Source: Viola odorata (taxonomy: Eukaryota > Streptophyta > Magnoliopsida > Malpighiales > Violaceae). Taken from it: a stretch of 64,000 nt of DNA. Below, piece by piece: positions 32,252-45,400 of this stretch. Position numbers and translations under genes: made by a program. The stretch spans positions 51,067,002-51,131,001 of the forward strand of contig OY829542.1 of assembly GCA_963691705.1 (NCBI GenBank). Reading direction: 5' to 3'. The notes below the pieces were generated by a model. That model was not told the DNA's origin. It ran no database searches and was given only the letters and a program-made list of their open reading frames with translations. The first letter of the stretch is position 1; every line of letters begins with the position of its first letter.

Positions 32252-35228
32252 ATGACTCGGCGGTGTTCCCATTGCAGCAACAACGGACACAACTCCCGCA
32301 CGTGTCCCACGCGCGCTCCGTTGGGCGCGTCGGGGACCGCCACCGTCACTTCCTCCTCCTCCTCCACCTCCACACCGTCTCCCGCCGGTTCATATTCTGG
32401 TTTCGGTGGCGTGAAGCTTTTCGGGGTGAGATTGACTGATGGGTCAATCATTAAAAAAAGTGCGAGTATGGGGAACTTGTCGGGTGTTCTCGCGCAGGCA
32501 AATCATTACCATTCCTCGTCATCTCCGAATCCGGACTCGCCCTTGTCGGATCACGTGAGAGATTCGGGCCATGGAAACGATGGGTATGTTTCGGACGACG
32601 CTGCGCACGGGAGCAGCAGCAGTAATATTATGAGAGGGGAAAGAAAAAGAGGTAAATTTAAATTTGTAGGAAAGGTTAAAAATCTTCATGGTTTTCTTAC
32701 TTTTACTGCAGTAAAAATAGATTAGATAAGTTTACTTTTATTTATTTATTTTTTAGCAAAACTTACACTTTTAAATGACGTTTTAGAATAGTAAAAATTT
32801 TAGGACAATAATTTTTAATCTTATTTTATTTCACATTGTTTCATTTTTACTCCTAATTTTTAATCAAATTACCACAACATCATCAAATTTGATTGATTCA
32901 TAAAAAAAAATTGTCATTTATACAAAATATATGCTTCGAAATGCATAAAATGATAAGTATTATGAACAGTAAAAATTCGTAGGAAAATGACAATTAAAAG
33001 TGTCTAGAGGGAGTATTTATTTACTTGATTGCTGTTAAAAATGATAGACATGAAATGACCATTTTCTGATCTATATTGTGTTCATACGTAGTCAACTACG
33101 AAATCAAATCCTACTTTTTTTTCTTTAATTTTTTTTTTAAAATTATTATTTTTTGAAACAAATAATGATAAGAGTTTTAAAATAATTTCTAAACTTTATC
33201 TCAGACATAAAAGTTAGTAATGTATAGCAGTGTGATTGATATATTGTTCGTAAGCAATAAGCATGGTGATGATGGACACTGCAGCTTATGGTACTTTTAC
33301 GGTTCAATCAAGAGTTGTTCTTGAAGTCATACATTTTTGTTTTCTTGGTGATTTGCATGCATAAAGTACACACATTGTAGTGAAGTTTGGATTTATTGTG
33401 TTATGCCGTGTATATCGTTAGAAGTTGATGTTGTCGCTTAACTTGAGTAATTTCTATTTACTTTTACAAGATGCTTAGACTGGTTTAAGGGTTTAAAAGA
33501 GAGAGTTTAGACTTCTAGTTTCTGTTTAAGTTTCCATCATTTGACATCCGGCAAGATTTGAAATGTTGCAGAATATGTAGAACCAGAATACAGAAGGAAA
33601 AAGTGTTTCTTTTTTACTCCCCTCCAGAGCATGCTTCGTCTATTGTGTTTCTTGAATGCTCTCATTTGATGCTTATTTTTCTGCTAAGTTCAGTCACTTC
33701 TTCTTGGTAAATTGTATCAGAGAAGTGAGACTGCACTCTTTGATTCACAATACCTCAAGCATCAAGCTTAAGCAGTCAGTAAGCTCCCTTCATGATTTTG
33801 GAGAATGATCTTTACTTTACTTCCCTTCTGATTTAACTGAGAGGAGCGAACTTTAAAATCAATGATAGTACATGATCACTCTCTTGCATTCTTGGAACTG
33901 TAGTTAATCAGTGTATTTCATAAGATTGGCATGTCTTTAGCAAGTAGTAAGTATATCATGCCCTGTATTCCCAGAGCTACATCTTTAATAAGATCATGTC
34001 TGTAAGTAGCCGTGTTTAGTGTGTACACAGTGGCTGAGTTGGTCTTTGAGTTTGAAATCCATATCTGTAGTATTTTTGAGCTATTATTTATTTTCCTTTT
34101 GTTGGATTTTAGGTGTCCCTTGGACTGAAGAAGAGCATCGAAAGTTTCTAATTGGTCTCCAGAAATTAGGCAAAGGAGATTGGCGTGGTATAGCTCGTAA
34201 CTTTGTGGTGTCTAGAACTCCAACCCAGGTTGCTAGCCATGCACAGAAATATTTCATTCGTCAGACCAATGCTACTAGGAGAAAGAGACGCTCCAGCCTT
34301 TTTGACATGGTTCCAAATATGGTTCGTCTTTCTTCCATGTTTTCTGCTTTTGTGCACAAATTGATATCCCTGTGCATGGACTCTTAGTCACTACCAATAG
34401 GATTTAGCTACAATCCATCAGGCACTGCTTTTGGCATTTGAACAATTAATCACAGTACAAAAAAATAAATCAATTTTAAGTCCATTGAAGTAATGTGGTG
34501 AATTCATAGAATGATATTTTGATGGGAACCTCTGGTCATGCAAATTTTGAATGCAGTCTGATGACAGGTATAATTTATGTTTAGATGCTGCTATGCGAAT
34601 GCATGCTATGATTGCATTCTCATCTAATTCTTTGAAATCAGTTCCATATAACTTGGTGATGTGTTTACAGGGCCCTGAGCCACTGGCAGTGCCAGAAGAA
34701 GAAGAGTTAACGCCTTTACCGGCCAGAGATTCTGATAATGCACATGCATTGCCTTCACTGGACCTATCTCTGAACGGAGAGTTTGACCCCATGGAAACTG
34801 CATCCTCAGAACCAGTTAAACAACCGACAGATATGGTAATGGAATCAAGCGAGTCCTTCCAAGCTGTTTCCATGCCTAGTGAGTTCGCACCAGTTGCTCC
34901 TGGGTCGAGTGAATTTGCACCATTTGTTCCTGGATTCGTCCCAACTTATATGCCATTCCCTAATCCATTTTGGCCTCCGAGCACTGCCCCTCTTGAAGAA
35001 GGAAAGGGTGCAGGGGTACCTCATCACCAGGTCCTAAAGCCAGTACCAATGCTTCCCAAAGAGCCCTTCAACGTCGATCAACTGGTCAGCATGTCTCAAC
35101 TCAATCTCAAAGAGAACGACAGACTCCATAGAGAGCCTTCACCGCTCTCTCTGAAACTAATCGGTGATTCGACAAGGCAATCAGCATTTCATGCAAATGC
35201 CCCCACCAGTGGGTCAGATTTAAGCTAG
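32252..35228 (+). CDS. MYBS3-like: 1R-MYB transcription factor, MYBS3/KUA1-like (3 exons, 388 aa)
   Basis: Exons: 32252-32651, 34113-34321, 34671-35228. Donors are GTAAAT and GTTCGT; acceptors are TTTTAG and TTACAG; the join is in frame throughout. Residues 5-18 form a CX2CX4HX4C zinc knuckle ([14 protein letters not shown]), followed by a Ser/Thr-rich stretch and [12 protein letters not shown]. Exon 2 carries the single MYB repeat (residues 135-183; Trp137, Trp157) with SHAQKYF at 175-181, then [13 protein letters not shown], a basic nuclear-targeting segment. The third exon contains LDLSL at 233-237, an EAR-type repression motif, and ends with [11 protein letters not shown] and [11 protein letters not shown], conserved in the family. 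Rice MYBS3 binds the TATCCA sugar-response element as a repressor; Arabidopsis KUA1 controls cell expansion. Identity within the subfamily is not resolved. Intron 1 holds a Stowaway MITE; the promoter is tandemly duplicated. Confidence 0.93.
32756..33013. mobile_element. Stowaway MITE in intron 1 of the MYBS3-like gene, 258 bp
   Basis: It is the same family as the MITE at 29758-30016 but in opposite orientation: shared stretches include CGAATTTTTACT, TTGATGATG and ATGAAACAATGTG in reverse complement. The right end is CTAGAGGGAG followed by TA. The left end next to TA at 32754-32755 has drifted from the terminal consensus. It sits about 100 bases after the exon 1 donor and does not touch splice sites. 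Confidence 0.8.
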
Positions 35229-36419
35229 AGCAAGGGTAGTCCAATACAAGCGGTTAGAGTTGTAGGGAAAGAAGCAGTAGTTTGTTTAGTTATGTTTTTA
35301 GGGTTTCTTTTTCTTTGTACAATCCTATAGTCTCTTCCTTCTTTTCTGCCTGGGTTTCTTAACATAGGGTAACAATTAAATTGATCTGATATATTTATTC
35401 TTTCTAACTGTAAACAGCTATTAGTATTAATCATAGAATTGGAAAATTTCCATATTTTTTGCTGTTTATGTCTTTGTGAAGTGAAGTTTGCCCTGTTTGT
35501 AAACGCATGCTGTCCATTGACAGACATGAAGTCCTGTTTTTCCAGAATTCTGTTTTGCACTGTTGTTTTATCAACTGTATCGATTTTGATCTAAGCAACA
35601 TTTCAAAGTTTTAAGAATCTGTGTTCCATTTTAGATATTTTCCGCCTTCGAAATTTCCAGAGTCAAATGGTTCAAACACAGAATCTGTGTACACAGAAAT
35701 TTCTCTAGAATTACATCATATCAGCATGAAATGCTTCCTTGTTATCCTGTAGGCGCGCTGCCGACCTAATCTGCAGCTATGCAAATATCTTTTGATATGA
35801 ATAATGCATCGATCCACTCGTTCTTCGAAGCCGAATATCTAAATGATTTCCTGACTGTCAAATAAAGGCTACTGCTTACACCCTTCCATTCATTCATATA
35901 GGATGAAATCTTGTTTCCTCTTTAAAAGCTAAGAATATATCCAGTGACAAATAACAAACAACGGATGCAATGTTCATACCACGAAGAAACGCATTCGATC
36001 TCATCTCTAAAAGCAACTACTGACATTTATATCCTTTTCTTTTCTTTCTGCCCCTCCTCCCTTTATATCTCTCTGCCTCCACCACCCACCACCACCTTCA
36101 CCTCTACCTTCATCCACCACCTCCGCCTCTTTCCTGCCCTACCCACCACCTCTACCTCTAACCAACACCACCAGCCAACCACCATCATCAGACCTCCAAC
36201 CCACCACCACCGCCACCACATTATCTACCGTGTCGGAGCTATTATATCTTCTCGTCAGTTTTTCTTTGTCTCACTTCTTCTTCTCCAGATCTGTTTAGGC
36301 GTCCTCTTCACCATCGGTATTTTCTCCACCATGATTCTGTAACCGCCGCCGTGACCATCACCTCCTCTCCGGCACAAACCTCCTAAAACCCTAAGCTATC
36401 CCTCCGTCTTCACGAAGCA
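35229..36419. other. Intergenic: MYBS3-like 3' flank and MMS19 promoter/leader
   Basis: The first part is the 3' untranslated region and terminator of the MYB gene. From about 36060 to 36215 the sequence is a CT-rich run with many CCACCA/CACCACC triplets, likely the MMS19 leader. An open frame at 35944-36342 is translated low-complexity leader and has no domain. No other gene is seen. Confidence 0.6.
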
Positions 36420-39400
36420 ATGGCACAACCAAGTCAGCTGATTCAGCACATTGAATCCTACGTTGATGCATCCCGTTCCCCAGCTCAGCAGGTTCAGCAC
36501 CCACATTCGCTGTTTACTTTTCTCACTAAGAAAAGGACAAAAGTTAGAAGCTTTTGAATTGCTCAATTACAGCAAAACTCCATTAAAAAACTTGCTTGAA
36601 TTCTTTCATGTTTGCTGTGTCTACTGTTTTTTAAGTACTTAGTTTCAGAATGTTGAATTATTATTATTCTTCTCTGTTGCACGTGTTTTGTGAAACTGGC
36701 ATTCTTTTTGCTGAATGTGATTGAATTCTATTGAATAGAGAATTATTGATTCCGCTGCATTTAGTTTACTGGAAACAATTTGTCTCTTAGTTTATTTATA
36801 CAGTGTGAAAGCACGCTCAATTTGGCTGTAGAGCTTGAGTGGTAAAATTTCCTGTTATATAATGTTGAGTAACTATGAGGTTCTCCATGTTGTGAGTAAA
36901 TGTTATGCAACTTTAAGCAACAACTGGAATTACAGCACTGAAATGGATTTTATGAAATACATAACCTGTGTGTGTGTGCTTGAACAAGATAATATGTTGC
37001 TAGCTTGGAGTTGATTTTGGGTCTTGAAAATTTGAAACTAAATTCTGCTAATGTGTTAAATACAGGTTGCGGGACTGGAAGGAATAGTTTCCCTCTTGAA
37101 GAATGATGTTCTAACAGTAGAATCACTGGTATACATACCTTTTTGTTTCTTGTTTTGAATTTTTTTGCTGAATCTTATCCTTATTACTGTTTTGGGTACT
37201 GATTTACTCGTTTGGTCATTGTGAAACTTAGGTTAGGGAGATGGAGATGTATTTGACTACCACAGACAACATAATCCGAGCAAGAGGTATATTTTTTGTG
37301 GTCTTAAAAATGTGAAACAGGATGCTATTAACTCATGTTTAATGGCATATAATAACTTGAAAGGGGTTAAGTTATGAGCATGTAGTCCTGAATAATAGTG
37401 AATTTTGTTGGAATTTTAATTTATGATTTATAATTTTAATTATAATATTATTTATGTAGCCGTTGGTGTGCAAGCATGAAACGGTTTTTCCGTTTCTTAC
37501 TACCTAATTACCAATTAAATAGCTTTATGGTTATACATATTAATTAAATAATAAATAAAGAGATTAGTTATCCTTCTATCTTTTCCCCTATATGTTGAGC
37601 TTTGGCCATAAATAAGCTCAAGAGAGTACAGTCATATTATTATGTGAGCTGAGAGGCATATTATATGTATACATATCTTATTATTATTTTATATAGTGTT
37701 TTGGAAAAGTATTTGTGAGCATGGGTGTTCGTCGGTTCGGGAAGTCTTTTGGCTGCACCCAAAAGCTTCAACTGATTGTCGCATCTCTGGAGAAGAGTGT
37801 TTGCTAATCACCTCGTGCAGGAGGGACATTTCTTTTCTAAGGATAGTGCCTCGTGGCGTGCTTCAATCATCAGACTACTTCTATTCCTTATCTTCTTGTT
37901 ATTTTATTTAACTTATTGAATATACTTATTATCTTTTGTGTCTATTATTCAATCTTCTCACATTATCAATTATGTATTTTGGTGTATACTAACTCATTAT
38001 TTATTGTTTATGTATATAAACCAATATTTTCCAACATTTCAATTAAATTGCTGCTTAATGCTTGTATGCCTTTTAGAATGGTAAACATTGGGGAATTGTT
38101 CCTTGTGGTTAATGAATTAAGCTTAAGCTTTGCTAATTGGAACCTTGAACTTGTTTTCTTACTATCTTTTTCCCCTTAAAATCAAAGAAAATAGGTCAGC
38201 ACTTCTTATTTTCTTTTATTCTTCAGGTATCCTTCTGCTCGGTGATGTCCTCACAGGACTCTCATCAAAACCACTGGACAGCACTACCATACATACAATG
38301 TTAAACTTCTTCACAGAGCGACTGGTGAGTTTGGCTATCTTACTTATCAATATGTTTTCCCTGGGGGAGGCTGCAAGGTTGAATATTCCTTTGTCATGAG
38401 AATACTGTTTTTTTTTTAAACAAAACTTGGATCATAGCTGGGTTGATTTCATTGCCTAGATGAAGAAATAAACGCATTGCACATGTGTTCATACTCCATT
38501 ATTTTTCTTTCAATTTTGGGTGCCCTGATCATCTAATAATTTGGAATCAAGATATATACATGACATCATACTTATATCAGGCAGATTGGAGAGCTTTACG
38601 TGGTGCACTTGTTGGTTGTTTGGCATTAATGAGGAGGAAAAGTAATGGTGTCGTCACCAGCGTTGATGCAAAGGCTGTTGCTAAGTCTTATTTACAGAAC
38701 CTGCAGGTCCAGTCTTTAGGACAGCATGACAGGAAGGTAGGTTTATTTGCATTCACATTGACATTTTTGGAGAAGAAATAAGCTTTACAAGAAATTTCTA
38801 CAGGGTACTTACCCAATTTCTTGCTGGAAATTTAAGCCATTGAACTTTGTCTTTAAATTTTCCTTGCAGCTGTGTTTCGAACTCTTGGAATGTCTACTAG
38901 AATGCTTTCCTGACACTGTTGCTTCACTGGTATTAGTCTCAATTACTTTCCTTAGCTCATGAATTTCTGGTGAATTGCTTCTCTATCATGTGTTTTTGAG
39001 TCAAAACGAACTAGAACTCATATGTGTAAATAAGAAATCAAATGTACTTCCCGATCTATGGCAATTTTCTGTGGAAATTTATCAAGCATTATTGCTTTTG
39101 GTGCTATCATATAATTCTTGAGTGTGCCCCTATAAGTATGCAGGTCCGACTATTCATGTATAGATGTTAAAAAATATAATTATTTCTGAATACCTCATCT
39201 TCTGACTCAACTTGAGAAGTATAGATTAATTACTGCTTTAGTATATTTAGGAATATTGCAATTGATTGATTAAACTCTATGGAAGACATTGGGCATGCTT
39301 TGATCTATTTAACCTTTCATGTTTTTACTGTTGATTATCCTAGGGTGAAGAACTTACTTATGGAATCTGTGAAGCTGTTGATGGAGAAAAGGATCCTCAT

Positions 39401-42400
39401 TGCTTAATGCTAACATTCCATATTGTGGAGGTCCTGGTGCAACTATTTCCATATCCTTCTGATCCTATTGCAAGTTATGCTGGTGATCTTTTCAGCATTT
39501 TGGCCTACTATTTCCCTATTCATTTTACACATGTAAGTATAATACATACGACATATTTATCATACTCTTGCTTTGCATCCACCTGGATTCGTTTGTGCTC
39601 CTTCCCATGATTTGCCCTCTATTGGTTAAAAATAACCTGACATCTTGAACTCATTTGGAGATTTTGATTCTCTTGAAACCTTGATCATCTTGTTAACCAT
39701 TTAGTCACGTGAAATGAATTTAACTAGATTTTTATGTGCATATGCCTTAGCTGGTAGGCGATGTCATATGATGCAGATAACAAGTAACGAGACCCAACTT
39801 CTCATGGCTTTCCTTCTTTCAATTACTAAACAGTTTTTCTCTTAAGGAAAAAAAAGGGGGAATTTACTAAACAGTTTTTCTTTAAAGGAGAAAAAAAAGG
39901 GGGGGAATTTGGGTTGTTACATTATGAGACAGAATACTAAAAGCAAAAAACAGATTCCACTCACAAGGTCTTAGAATATCAAAATCAAACTTTTTGGCTG
40001 CTGTAGATAGATTGAAATCAAATCTGTGAAACCTTTTGGAAGAGTTTCCAACTCTTTGGGAGAATCTTTCCTTAATAGCTTGAAGGTTGGTTCGCAGCTC
40101 GAGACAGAGGTATAACAGGGTGAGACAGTAGTCCGGCTTGCTTAGCTGAAGATACGTAGCACGTTCATGCTAGAAATTGATTGCTAGGTTTTTAGTTTTA
40201 ATGTTTGGTCCAGTTGCGTTTACGATGGAAGTTAAGTTAACTATTGTGAGTTTGCAGAAGTATAAAGTCAATTTGAGTCACACTACTATGTTACTTGACT
40301 TTAACTATTTATTATAAAACTGGAGTTAGTTCTTGGAAATTTGTGAAAACTTATCGCATGCTGAGATTGTTGTTTTTATATACTTGATATAAAACAAAAA
40401 AAAAAAGGGTAAGGAAATAACGTGACCTATTGCTTTTCAACCATCTATAATACGGTTCTTTGTTGCATGAAAACCATTTCATTACAAGTGACACCTTGAT
40501 CAAGTTCACGTGCTGTCTATTTCAAATATGGTGTGAAGGGGCTAGGTAGTGGGAAAATTATTCTTAAAGCAGACAGTTTCAATGAAGGGCATACCTATTT
40601 TATGGGGGCTGGAGCCTTTTATGCCTTAGCTGACACTGTGCCTCTTGACTGTTTTCACATGTATGGGTGGCAGATAACTTCAACAAATGCTGAAAAGAAA
40701 AGCAGTATCTGTGTATCTTATGTGGGAAATATAGTGCAATAGTCAGTGGCTGTAATGATGATAAACAACATATCCTCTGCAAAGTGCAAGGGGATAGAAG
40801 TCATGGTTTCAAAGTTCACACTCAGGCAACGTGTGACTTACCTTGTGCAACAAAATCTTCAAATTGGATATTTTGAATGCCTTATAATTACCAATTAAGG
40901 GCCTTGATCTTAGTTTCAAACTCTTAGTTTTTCAATGCCCCTTCTGGTCATTCTGCTTTTAAACTTGGGTGCATTCAATGCTTGTCTTTCATTTGTTCTT
41001 CTGTGTTGCATTGCATCTGGCCATGTTGTTGATTTATCATCTGCTTCTCTTTTTGCTTTATTTTCAGCAAAACGTTGAGGATTTTGATGTGAAAAGGGAA
41101 GATCTCTCAAGAGCATTAATGGTACTTATGCAAAGTATATGTTTCTGTTCTAGGTGGTGCTTTCTTTGTTTGGTTTTATACTATGAACTAGCACAATTCA
41201 TGCTGGATTTGTTTTCTTATGTCTTTTTTTTTTTCATTCTTTTTCAGCTTGCATTTTCTTCCACCCCTCTTTTTGAGCCATTTGCCATGCCATTACTTCT
41301 CGAGAAATTTTCTTCCTCACTAACTTCTGCCAAGGTGAGTTCTATTTGTCTTAGTTGAATTGTAGGCATTCGTGAGAATACACCTTTATAGAGTTAAGTT
41401 GAATGTGGACTTTCTATCTCTGAGCTCAATGCTGACACTGTATGCGCCCAGGTTGATTCTTTGAAGTATCTTAATCACTGCACATCAAAATATGGAACAG
41501 ACAGAATGGCAAAACATGCTGCAGGTATATGGTCTTCATTGAAAGATGCAATATATCCTTCAGGAGAAGAGCCTGTGCTATTCTTTACATCTGAATCCAT
41601 GGATGGTTCTCAGGAGAATGAAATAGCTAGAGAAGCTCTAGCATTGCTAGAAAAGCTTATTATCCAGAATAGCAATTTGTCCTTGAGTTTGATATTTGGT
41701 GATGAAGAGATAAACATGGTTTTCAATACCATCACCTGCTACAAAAATTATGAAGAACTTTCCTTGCAAAGCAAGCAGAAACTGCACGTGCTTGGTCGAA
41801 TCCTTTATGTTTCTGTGAAAGCCTCTGCTATCTCATGCAACAGAGTTTTTGAAAGGTTCTTCCCCCCCTTAATGGAGGCTTTGGGCATTTCAGTTGAAAA
41901 TGAGAATGAGCCTAGTTCTTGTAATGACAATTATACAATCTCTGCAAGACCGAATTTTGGATCACTTTATCTCTGTATTGAACTTCTTGGAGCATGCAGA
42001 GATCTTATTGCAGGTTCGCAGTTTCTAACATCTCAGTGTATTTCTGCAAATGAGGCATGGTACCGCTTGCTTCGTGGCTCTTCTACTTCTTTGAGCAAAA
42101 CCTTTTGTTCTGTCTTCTCTGCAAGTACTAGCAGACATGCTGAAGTTGTGGATATGCATCTTGGAGGTGAATTCTTTACTTATGGAGTGCCATAGTTTTT
42201 CCCCCATGCACCTCATGCACGCACATTCTTATATACACATTTGTTCAACCTTACTTCTCAAAATCAGAAAATGGTACACATGTTTCCATTCTGAATTGCA
42301 GTTTATAATTCTTTATGCAATACTGGGTTGTCTAACTGCCTATTCATAAATGAATAGTTTTGCATTCCATAACTTGTGAACTCTGTTCCCAATTTGTTTC

Positions 42401-45400
42401 CCTACTTAGGACAGTATTGACTTGTGGAGGTTTCCTGTACTTTCTAGTTTTGATGGTTTGAATTGTGTTTAAGTAGTCTCAACTTCAAGGGCTTTTCTTG
42501 GCTTCTATTTTGATGTTGCAAATATGAGAGAGAAGGGAAGAGAAGGAACAGAAAGAAAATATTAGATGTTAATGAACAATAGATTATAATCTCTTTACAT
42601 AAAAGCTTCTAGGTCAATGACAATTTACTTCCCTTCCCTTGCTATACTCTTGATGTTGCATCTGTTTTAGGTGCAAAACAGTTTGCCTTAATGGTTTGTG
42701 ATTAATGTTGTTCAATCTCTTCCTTTCTTCTCTTTGCTCTTTTGACTATCTGCTGCATTAGTTGATTAATGAAAATCAAACAGCAGAATTAATGTATTAT
42801 TATTTTTTTTAATAAAAAAATGGATGTATTGCAGTGAAGGGTCTGCAGATTCTTGCTACATTCCCAGGGGGCTATTCAATAATATCAAAATCTACATGTG
42901 ACAGTATTTTGAACACATTCGTATCAATTGTCACTCTGGATTTTGACAAGACATTTTTGTGGAAATTGGCATTGAAGGCACTAGTATATATTGGTTCATC
43001 TATTCATGGTTGTAACGAGTCTGAGAAGTCAGCCAGCTATATGGATATTGTTGTGGAGCGAATTCTTTCCTTGCTGTCTGATGACTGTAGAATCCCGTTC
43101 CCTCTCAAACTGGAAGCAATCTCTCAAATTGGTACAAGTGGGATGACATATATGCTGAATATTGTTCTCGTGTTGGGAGAAGTTATATGTGTCAATATGG
43201 CTGAGGTTTATGTACGTATTGTTAATAATATTGCTATTCTGTTCTGTTCAGCATTTTACTTTGCGAGAGCTCAGGAATGTACCCTTTGAAAGAAGATGAT
43301 GGTTTAATACCTTTGTCATCCTTTAATAACAATAGAAAAGCTTTCTTCATGTCTATCTTCTAAGTTAAGTGAGAAACACCTTTGGTTCCAGTTAGAGTAA
43401 CACAAGCAAGGCATAGGGGTGGGGGACATTCCATGGGTTCTCTTTCTGTTGGCATTTCGTCTTTTGCTTGCTCCATCATCTGATAGTACTTACCTTATTT
43501 TGTGCTTGCATAGGCTCAAGGAAATGTAAAGTCAGGCAAGATGGTACTTCAGCTCTTGGAATGCTATTCTAATGCTTTTCTTCCATGGTATACACTTTTT
43601 CCAAGCATTTTCTATTCCTTTGTTGAGTTCAATGTCTGGTATTCTGTCAAACATGAAACATCATCTGTTCATCATCCCTATTGCATTGCAGTATTCTTAT
43701 TCATATGCCGGCCAGTAGCTTTCAATTCCACCCCTTTACATGTGTAAGGGTTACAGATAGAAGATGTTCTATTTTTGGGGAAACCTTCCAACCTTCACAC
43801 AAGCAGTCATTTAAGAATGGTCTCCCACACTTTAACAACCAAACCATCTCCCATGCATTTCTACCCAATAGGAAATTATTAAGTCCGGGACCGTGTCTTC
43901 GGGAATGTGGTTTTTTTTTTGTATATAATTACTTTGTGCAAACTCTTCTTTTGGTAATGGAATTTTATTGGAATTAATGTAGGATCCAGAAATATGAAGG
44001 CTTTGAGCAAGCCTTGATGCAATTTGTGATCAACATATGGAACCGAATCGAAAATTGCAGAGATTTTTATGTTGGGGACCTTGATAAAGTAAGTATGCTG
44101 CAAACCCCATTACCTCGGTTCTCAATCAAACATTTATAGGTGTTCAAAAAATATTTGGAATTTACTTTTACACCTTCAGTGGAAAGAGAATTTTTTTTTT
44201 TTAGCAGTGACAATGAACATTTTTTTATATTTTACTTTAGAAGCTTCTTGATGCAACAATGAAGGTGATGAAACTTGCTGTGGCATGTTGTTCAGTGGAA
44301 GGCCAGAGTATAGTCATGGATAAAGCATACACTGTACTTTCTTCTAGTGCTTGTTTGCCACTAAAGAAATCACTGTCCACCTTAGAACCTACTGAAGAAG
44401 TGGGATACTTTTCAGATAGAGATGAATGGATTCTCTCCTTGTTTTCATCTGTGATTATAGCGCTTCGTCCTCAGACACATGTTCCAAGTATAAGAAGTGT
44501 GCTGCATATGTTTATGTCTGCATTTCTTAATGGTAACGTTAGTGCAGCTCAGGCATTGGGCTCTCTGGTAAACAAATTGGATATTAAGCCCAAGGAAAGA
44601 GGGGTGGCAGGTGATTGTACGTTTGAAGAAGTAATGGATATGATCTTTAGCATGGATTTATTAAGGTCCTGTAACAATGGTTCTTCTGGGAACTGTGACA
44701 ATACAATCAACGGAAATGAGATGGGCATTACTAATTTATATCTTGGTGCAGCAAAAACTGGTATGTTCCAAGTCCATGCAATCATTGGACTAGCATGGAT
44801 TGCGAAAGGTTTGCTAATGCGTGGTCATGAAAAGGTTAAAGACCTAACTATGGTTTTTCTTGAGTGCTTAGTTTCATTTGAAAGAACGGCCACATTTCCA
44901 ATGCACTCACTAGAACAGGACATTCAATTGTCAACTATGAAATGTGCAGCAGATGCCTTTCAAATTCTTATGTGTGATTCTGATCTTTGTTTGAACCGCA
45001 AATTTCATGCAACAATTCGACCACTTTATAAGCAACGGTTTTTCTCTACTGTGATGCCTATTCTGCAATCTTTGATAATTAAACCGGGTTCATCTCTATC
45101 AAGGTACTTAATCTTCAAACTTGTTGTAAATTGCCTGTTCGGCTTGTTCATGTTGTAGATTATAATGTTGATTAACCGGGCCAAAGTTGCTTGGTGTGGT
45201 GACCTTTTCATTATGAACTTAAGACATGTCTATGGCTTTTAGAACATAGTTGGTTCCATGCAGTTTTAGGAAATTATTTTGGGGCTGGAATTCATCCTAA
45301 TGACAAAAGCCTAAATGCATCTACTTAGGTGACCCTCTAAAAGTATAACGAGGACAATGGGATAGTAGAATCGTGTTAAACCTTGAAGTGGTGAACATGT

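Noticed and set aside
34551..34670. Extension of MYB exon 3 upstream, or an 11-base mini-exon at 34552-34562
   Set aside because: The mini-exon would break the frame into exon 3. The acceptor TTTACAG at 34670 joins exon 2 in phase and gives the family's usual sequence.
35944..36342. 132-codon frame before MMS19
   Set aside because: It is a CT/CCA-rich leader with no domain or homology that I can recognise.
37696..38399. Open frames of 71-108 codons in MMS19 intron 3
   Set aside because: They fall in the solo LTR or run through the true exon 4 in another context; no coding signal.
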